A stretch of 10,989 nucleotides of DNA from positions 19,841 through 30,829 of the forward strand of contig DOID01000055.1 in assembly GCA_003511465.1 (NCBI GenBank). The letters run 5' to 3'. Below the pieces are notes generated by a model that was not told the origin of the DNA, made no database searches, and worked only from the letters and a program-made list of their open reading frames with translations. This document shows positions 7,171 to 10,989 of this stretch, in pieces; the stretch's first letter is position 1, and each line of letters starts with the position of its first letter. Made by a program: the position numbers and the translations under genes. The DNA is from Bacillota bacterium. GTDB taxonomy: Bacteria; Bacillota; UBA4882; UBA10575.

Positions 7171-7205
7171 GGGAGATTGGCCCCTAAGATCAAGGTCAAT
7201 CTCCC
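7171..7205 (+). other. malE-malF intergenic stem-loop
   Basis: GGGAGATTGGCC pairs with GGTCAATCTCCC over 12 bp (one G-T wobble) around an 11-nt loop, 9 nt after the malE stop. The next bases, AATATTTTACC, are only weakly T-rich. In E. coli, stem-loops in the malE-malF gap stabilise malE mRNA and keep MalE above MalFG. The same role is plausible here, and partial termination is the alternative. Confidence 0.6.
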
Positions 7206-7233
7206 AATATTTTACCAAGAGAGGTGAAACAGT

Positions 7234-8547
7234 TTGGATACGCAGCGCAAGCTAATGACGAGTAATGATTCGAATATTGGTCGCCACACTTCTGCCTTGT
7301 TATCCCTGATCTACATGGGGGCTGGACAGATCGCCAATGGACAATGGGTTAAAGGGCTCTTTTTGATTTTAGTGGAAACATTAGTGATCATCCCCAATAT
7401 CCCACTGCTTTTGCGGACCCTTAAGGGGCTTGTTACCTTAGGGGAGGTTCCAATGCAAGATCATTCATTGTTCATGATTATTTATGGGATTATTGCGGCT
7501 TTTGCGACGGTTTTTATTATCCTCATCTATCTATTAAACATCAGGGATGCTTATGAAAACGGGTATAGTGTCGAAAGAAAACCGAAAGAAAAGGGGCTAA
7601 AGGCTACCTTTCGTCACACACGGGAGTCGGGTTTTCCTTATCTGATTTTGGCCCCTGGGCTGGCGTGTATTCTTTTCTTTACGGTCCTTCCAATGGTTTT
7701 CAACATCATTCTTGCTTTTACCAATTACGATCTTTATCATTCACCGCCAAAACATATTCTGCAATGGGTGGGTTTCAAGAATTTTGTTGAATTTTTATCC
7801 ACAAGCTCCTGGTCGATTACGTTCAAAAATGTTCTGATCTGGACTGTGGTGTGGGCGGTTTTGTCCACGCTGACCATGTATTTTTTAGGCTTAATTATGG
7901 CGGTTATATTAAACAACCCGCGGATCAAATTTCGAAAAACATTTAGAACCATTCTCATTTTGCCTTATGCGATTCCGGGGTTTATTAGCATTTTAATTTG
8001 GAAAGGGCTGCTGAACACTAATTTTGGGATCGTCAATAAGATCCTCGCAGGAACATTTGGAATCCAACCCATCCCCTGGTTTGAAAGTGTATTTTGGACC
8101 AGATTTGCCTGTGTTTTAGTTAATCTATGGTTGGGTTTTCCCTATAGTATGATGCTAATCACCGGAATCTTACAGGGTTTACCTAATGATATCTATGAAG
8201 CGGCAACGGTGGATGGGGCGAGTAGTTTTCAAAAATTTCGTTTTATTACGGTGCCGTTGGTGTTGTTCGCCGTGGCGCCCTTGTTGATTATGAGCTTTGC
8301 CCATAACTTCAATAATTTCAACATAATTTATCTACTTAACGATGGGAATCCTCCGGTTTTCGGACAACAAGGGAAAGCCGGCGGGAGCGATATTCTGATT
8401 TCTTGGGTCTACAAACTGACTTTTGAGGCGCTTAAGTTCAATTTCGCAGCAGCCATGTCCATCATTATCTTTCTCCTGATTGTCGGCTTCAGTATTTATA
8501 ATTACACCCGAACTAGATCTTTCCGAGAGGAGGATATGTTAAGATGA
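7234..8547 (+). CDS. malF: maltodextrin ABC transporter permease MalF
   Basis: The 437-residue permease begins at TTG 7234, 7 nt after AGAGGTGA. The in-frame ATG at 7255 lacks a ribosome binding site. Hydrophobic segments near residues 37-60, 79-102, 135-160, 198-226, 240-262, 285-310, 340-358 and 404-424 suggest about eight membrane helices, as in E. coli MalF. The N-terminal part carries a GAGQIANGQWVKGLF motif that I recall from other Firmicute MalF proteins. The EAA loop that docks the ATPase is at 322-341 (EAATVDGAS then FITVP). NFNNFNIIYLLNDGNPP (359-375) is a typical MalF signature. The large periplasmic P2 domain of E. coli MalF is absent, because only a short loop separates the third and fourth helices. 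It overlaps malG by 4 nt, so the two are translationally coupled. The ATPase partner is not encoded in the window. Confidence 0.93.
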   Translation: MDTQRKLMTSNDSNIGRHTSALLSLIYMGAGQIANGQWVKGLFLILVETLVIIPNIPLLLRTLKGLVTLGEVPMQDHSLFMIIYGIIAAFATVFIILIYLLNIRDAYENGYSVERKPKEKGLKATFRHTRESGFPYLILAPGLACILFFTVLPMVFNIILAFTNYDLYHSPPKHILQWVGFKNFVEFLSTSSWSITFKNVLIWTVVWAVLSTLTMYFLGLIMAVILNNPRIKFRKTFRTILILPYAIPGFISILIWKGLLNTNFGIVNKILAGTFGIQPIPWFESVFWTRFACVLVNLWLGFPYSMMLITGILQGLPNDIYEAATVDGASSFQKFRFITVPLVLFAVAPLLIMSFAHNFNNFNIIYLLNDGNPPVFGQQGKAGGSDILISWVYKLTFEALKFNFAAAMSIIIFLLIVGFSIYNYTRTRSFREEDMLR

Positions 8548-9392
8548 GGGTTTCAAACCGCACATTAGGCAACATCAAACTCGGCCTTTCTTATCTGGTA
8601 ATTCTCCTCGGGGTAGTCTTTGTGCTTTTTCCGGTGGTGTGGACCTTTTCCTCCTCGCTGAATCCGGGAACGAGCCTTTTTAGTAGCGACATGTCGATTA
8701 TACCGAAGGAAGTAACTCTGAAACACTACCGTGACCTTTTTGCCGAGACCAATTTCGGCCTCTGGTATAGGAATACGCTAAAAGTTGCCACCGCGACTTC
8801 AATGGTCACCGTGCTTCTGGTAACATTTACCGCTCACGCCTTTTCTCGTTTGAAATTCTACGGAAGAAAAGTAGGGTTGGTGGCGATGCTGGCTTTGCAG
8901 CTGTTTCCGGGGATCATGAACATGGTGGCAAATTATGTCTTACTTAGCTTGGTGGGATTGCTCGATACGCATTTGGGGTTAATCATTATTTACGCTAGCG
9001 GAGCCATTCCCTATAACACTTGGCTGATGAAGGGGTATATGGATGGGATTTCCCGTTCTTTGGAAGAAGCGGCGATTATTGATGGCGCCAGCAGTTGGAC
9101 GATCATGTGGAAAATCATTTTCCCGCTGGTCTTGCCGATGGTCTCGGTTATTGGGATTTTTAGCTTTGTGGCACCCTTTGGTGATTTCCTCTTTGCCCGT
9201 CTGGTTTTGACCACCCCGCAAAACTGGACGCTAGCCGTGGGACTTAGAGATTTTATCTCTGGACGCTATGGTCAACGTTATACCCAGTTCGCGGCGGGAT
9301 CGCTGCTGGCGGCCTTACCAATTACAATTCTTTACTTATCATTACAGAGTTTATTAAATGGCGGTTTAACGAGAGGATCCGTCAAAGGATAA
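8544..9392 (+). CDS. malG: maltodextrin ABC transporter permease MalG
   Basis: This 282-residue inner-membrane permease pairs with MalF to form the transport channel. Its ATG overlaps the malF TGA (ATGA). A GAGAGGAGG-like ribosome binding site lies within the end of malF (around 8525-8533). It has about six hydrophobic segments, starting at residues 13-36. The EAA loop is at 174-194 (EEAAIIDGAS then WKIIFPLVLP). The C-terminus, GLTRGSVKG, is the usual end of MalG-type permeases, which contacts the ATPase in E. coli. Length is normal for the family. It is the last gene of the cluster and is followed 27 nt later by a strong terminator. Confidence 0.93.
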   Translation: MRVSNRTLGNIKLGLSYLVILLGVVFVLFPVVWTFSSSLNPGTSLFSSDMSIIPKEVTLKHYRDLFAETNFGLWYRNTLKVATATSMVTVLLVTFTAHAFSRLKFYGRKVGLVAMLALQLFPGIMNMVANYVLLSLVGLLDTHLGLIIIYASGAIPYNTWLMKGYMDGISRSLEEAAIIDGASSWTIMWKIIFPLVLPMVSVIGIFSFVAPFGDFLFARLVLTTPQNWTLAVGLRDFISGRYGQRYTQFAAGSLLAALPITILYLSLQSLLNGGLTRGSVKG

Positions 9393-9419
9393 ATTTTGTT
9401 CAGCCCCTCCTGGTTGATA

Positions 9420-9447
9420 GGCCGGTCTTGCAGACCGGCCCTTTTTT
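9420..9447 (+). terminator. intrinsic terminator ending the mal cluster
   Basis: GGCCGGTCT pairs perfectly with AGACCGGCC (9 bp, 3-nt loop), followed by C and six Ts. It lies 27 nt after the malG stop and is the only canonical plus-strand terminator seen in the window. Confidence 0.93.
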
Positions 9448-9458
9448 ATGAGGGTGGT

Positions 9459-9487
9459 GAAGAAAACCACCCGTTATTTACGGGTGG
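9459..9487 (-). terminator. intrinsic terminator of the degV gene
   Basis: Read on the minus strand, CCACCCG pairs with CGGGTGG around a 7-nt loop (TAAATAA) and is followed by TTTTCTTC. It begins 33 nt past the degV stop. Its inner arm can also pair with GGGTGGT at 9452-9458, giving an alternative hairpin. It faces the mal terminator, so the two convergent units are insulated. Confidence 0.8.
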
Positions 9488-9520
9488 AAATATTGGTCTC
9501 GTGGGCTTTGTGGCGAAACT

Positions 9521-10363
9521 TTAGGCAAAGAGCATCGCCGCGCCTAAGGTTCCCGGGCCCGTATGGACGCCGATCACGGGACCGACTTGGGTAAAGGCGG
9601 CCGCTTGCATTTGAAAGGTTTCTTCTAAAGCAGATTTTAAGCGCTCACCAGCCGCTTCCGCAGCGCCATGAGCAATAAAGAAGGCGGTGGGTTTGCGGCT
9701 GCCAGCCAGCTCTTGAAAGGCATGCACAATACTTTTGATCGCCCGATCCTGGCTTCGGGCCACTCCCTGGAGGACATAAATACCTTCTTTATTAACGCGG
9801 ACGATCGGTTTTACTTTTAGGAATGACCCAAGTAAATTCGGTACTTTGCCAATGCGCCCGCCTTTATGTAGATATTCCAAGGTATCAAGGGTGAAAAGGG
9901 TAACGATCTTTTCCCTGATGGCTTTGAGCTCAGCGATGATCTGCGGTAGCGGGTGTTCCTCTGCGATTAGACGCGCGGCTTCCCGGACTAAGAGCCCAAT
10001 CCCAAGGCTGATGTTTTTCGAATCAAGCACGTGGATTTCTTTACTTAATTCTGCTTTGGCTAGATTGGCGGCATTAAGGGTGCCGCTTAAACCGGAGGAA
10101 AGATGGATGGAGATAATAGCGTCATGATCCGTCAATAATTTCCGGTAGAGTTCCTCGAACTCGGAGGGCGATGGTTGGGAAGATTGAGGCAGCTTTTCAG
10201 AGTTGGCCAAACGGTGGTAGAATTCGGCGGGGGTAAGCTCCCCATCCCTAAATTCGTCTTGACTAAACCTTACTTTAAGCGGAATAACATGAACATTTAA
10301 CTTTACCTTTAATTCAGGCGTTAAATCAGCAGTGCTGTCTGTTACTAAAGCGATTTTTTTCAA
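9521..10363 (-). CDS. DegV family (FakB-like) fatty-acid-binding protein
   Basis: The 280-residue product starts at TTG (complement of 10361-10363) behind a modest GGCGAGGGT site and ends at TAA. DegV-family landmarks are present in order: TDSTADL (8-14) in the N-terminal domain, SSQPS (61-65) where the family usually has TSQPS, HLSSGLSGT (87-95) in the lipid head-group region, LEYLHKGGRIG (162-172), and GPVIGVHTGPGTLG (261-274) near the C-terminus. Known members bind a fatty acid and, as FakB, present it to the kinase FakA for phosphorylation and entry into phospholipid synthesis. FakA is not in the window, so that partnership is inferred. The length is typical. It is cytoplasmic, with no signal peptide. 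It is transcribed towards the mal cluster and is unlikely to share its function. Confidence 0.93.
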   Translation of the reverse strand: MKKIALVTDSTADLTPELKVKLNVHVIPLKVRFSQDEFRDGELTPAEFYHRLANSEKLPQSSQPSPSEFEELYRKLLTDHDAIISIHLSSGLSGTLNAANLAKAELSKEIHVLDSKNISLGIGLLVREAARLIAEEHPLPQIIAELKAIREKIVTLFTLDTLEYLHKGGRIGKVPNLLGSFLKVKPIVRVNKEGIYVLQGVARSQDRAIKSIVHAFQELAGSRKPTAFFIAHGAAEAAGERLKSALEETFQMQAAAFTQVGPVIGVHTGPGTLGAAMLFA

Positions 10364-10468
10364 TTTTCGACCCTCGCCTTTCGAACTTTTCTAGTTTAGA
10401 CGTCAAGGAAGCAAAATGATTACACAAATGTTGTTATTATTATGTGCCAAGCTTTTGCCAAAATGCGC

Positions 10469-10497
10469 TTGACTTTTGCAGGCTTAGTCTTTATACT
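10469..10497 (+). promoter_or_regulatory. sigma-A-type promoter of the ylxM-like gene
   Basis: TTGACT (10469-10474) and TATACT (10492-10497) are separated by exactly 17 nt, one mismatch from consensus in each hexamer. Transcription should begin near 10503-10505, leaving a leader of about 40 nt before the TTG start at 10545. It is the clearest promoter in the window. Confidence 0.85.
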
Positions 10498-10528
10498 TAT
10501 TGGGTGTAAAGCAAATATACTTGTCAGT

Positions 10529-10535
10529 AAGGGGG
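10529..10535 (+). promoter_or_regulatory. ribosome binding site deciding the ylxM start
   Basis: AAGGGGG lies 9 nt before TTG 10545. The longer frame opening at TTG 10500 is excluded because it would begin at or before the predicted transcription start. ATG 10563 has no ribosome binding site. Confidence 0.7.
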
Positions 10536-10544
10536 CTCATCATC

Positions 10545-10940
10545 TTGGACTATGTGGTGCAGATGGGCCTGCTCTATGATTTTTACGGTGGTTTACTAAC
10601 ACAAAAACAACAGAAGGTCTTTGGCCTCTACTATCTGGAAAACCTTTCTTTGGCCGAGATTGCGGAGGAAGAGGGGACAACCAGGCAGGCGGTGCATGAC
10701 CTTTTGCAGCGGACCGAAAAGCGGTTAGCCGGATGGGAAAGTAAACTCGGGTTAGTTGACCGTTATTTACATGAATTTGACGCCGTGCAAGAGGTTAAAC
10801 GGGCAATCCGGGCTTTGGAGAAACTGCTGCCCGCCGATGAGCCTATAGCGACCGCTTTTGCGCAGGCCAATACGGCTTTAACCCGTTTACTCACTATTTT
10901 AGAGCTGGACACGGAGAATCGACAGACTATTATTTTCTAA
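10545..10940 (+). CDS. ylxM: YlxM-like (UPF0122) helix-turn-helix protein, SRP-locus type
   Basis: From TTG 10545 the product is 131 residues, starting MDYVVQMGLLYDFYGGLLT. The segment LYDFYGGLLTQKQQ followed by LYYLENLSLAEIAEEE (about 10-43) and TTRQAVHDLLQRTEKRL (45-61) closely matches Bacillus YlxM, with its YLFDFYQSLLTPKQ, LYYLDDFSLGEIAEE and SRQAVYDNIKRTE segments. This is a sigma-70 region 4-like helix-turn-helix. YlxM is encoded next to ffh in many Firmicutes and has been linked to the signal recognition particle. The C-terminal part (about 65-131) is helical, poorly conserved and somewhat longer than in B. subtilis. The gene has its own strong promoter. The window ends with AAAGGA followed by an incomplete AT, consistent with ffh starting next. 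Confidence 0.88.
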   Translation: MDYVVQMGLLYDFYGGLLTQKQQKVFGLYYLENLSLAEIAEEEGTTRQAVHDLLQRTEKRLAGWESKLGLVDRYLHEFDAVQEVKRAIRALEKLLPADEPIATAFAQANTALTRLLTILELDTENRQTIIF

Positions 10941-10989
10941 GGTAGTCATTCACCCTGGCTACCACCAGGACACCTGAAAGGATGAAAAT

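Noticed and set aside
10394..10410. TTGACG on the minus strand as a degV -35 box
   Set aside because: No acceptable -10 hexamer lies 16-18 nt downstream on that strand. The degV promoter could not be placed.
10500..10544. Longer ylxM frame starting at TTG 10500
   Set aside because: It begins at or before the transcription start predicted from the promoter at 10469-10497, and the extra residues do not resemble YlxM.

Overview
The window looks like bacterial chromosome from a Firmicute-like lineage. Evidence: strong AGGAGG-type ribosome binding sites, frequent TTG starts, a DegV-family gene, and a ylxM-type gene ending just before what is probably ffh. Several features suggest a diderm (two-membrane) Firmicute such as Limnochordia or Halanaerobiales. 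These are a large secreted beta-rich protein that ends in an outer-membrane-barrel-like C-terminus with a terminal Phe, and a MalE-type binding protein with a plain signal peptide instead of a lipobox. The lineage is an inference and no marker gene here proves it.

Bases 1-9392 form one same-strand starch/maltodextrin utilisation cluster. In order it holds: the tail of a pullulanase-like GH13 enzyme (1-267); an 888-residue secreted protein with two CBM48-like glycan-binding domains and a putative beta-barrel (409-3075); a lipoprotein with two almost identical putative starch-binding repeats (3133-4152); a secreted GH13_5-like alpha-amylase (4273-5829); a maltodextrin-binding protein MalE (5941-7161); and the permeases MalF (7234-8547) and MalG (8544-9392, overlapping malF by 4 nt). 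The only convincing intrinsic terminator in this stretch follows malG (9420-9447). Three intergenic gaps instead carry strong hairpins without a U-tract, which suggests one long transcript with internal mRNA processing or stabilisation points. No ABC ATPase (MalK/MsmX) and no regulator lie in the window. Two weak LacI/CcpA-type operator candidates were seen.

The genes suggest a pathway. Surface and extracytoplasmic glycan-binding proteins capture starch, pullulanase and amylase cut it, oligosaccharides cross the outer envelope (possibly through the 888-residue protein), MalE captures them, and MalFG imports them. This would be a functional counterpart of the Bacteroides Sus system, built from unrelated parts and joined to an ABC importer. 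It is the most interesting hypothesis in the window.

The rest is housekeeping. A degV-family fatty-acid-binding protein gene is on the minus strand (9521-10363) with its own terminator facing the mal terminator. It is divergent from a ylxM-like gene (10545-10940) that has an almost consensus sigma-A promoter (10469-10497). No stretch over 300 bases lacks a gene.
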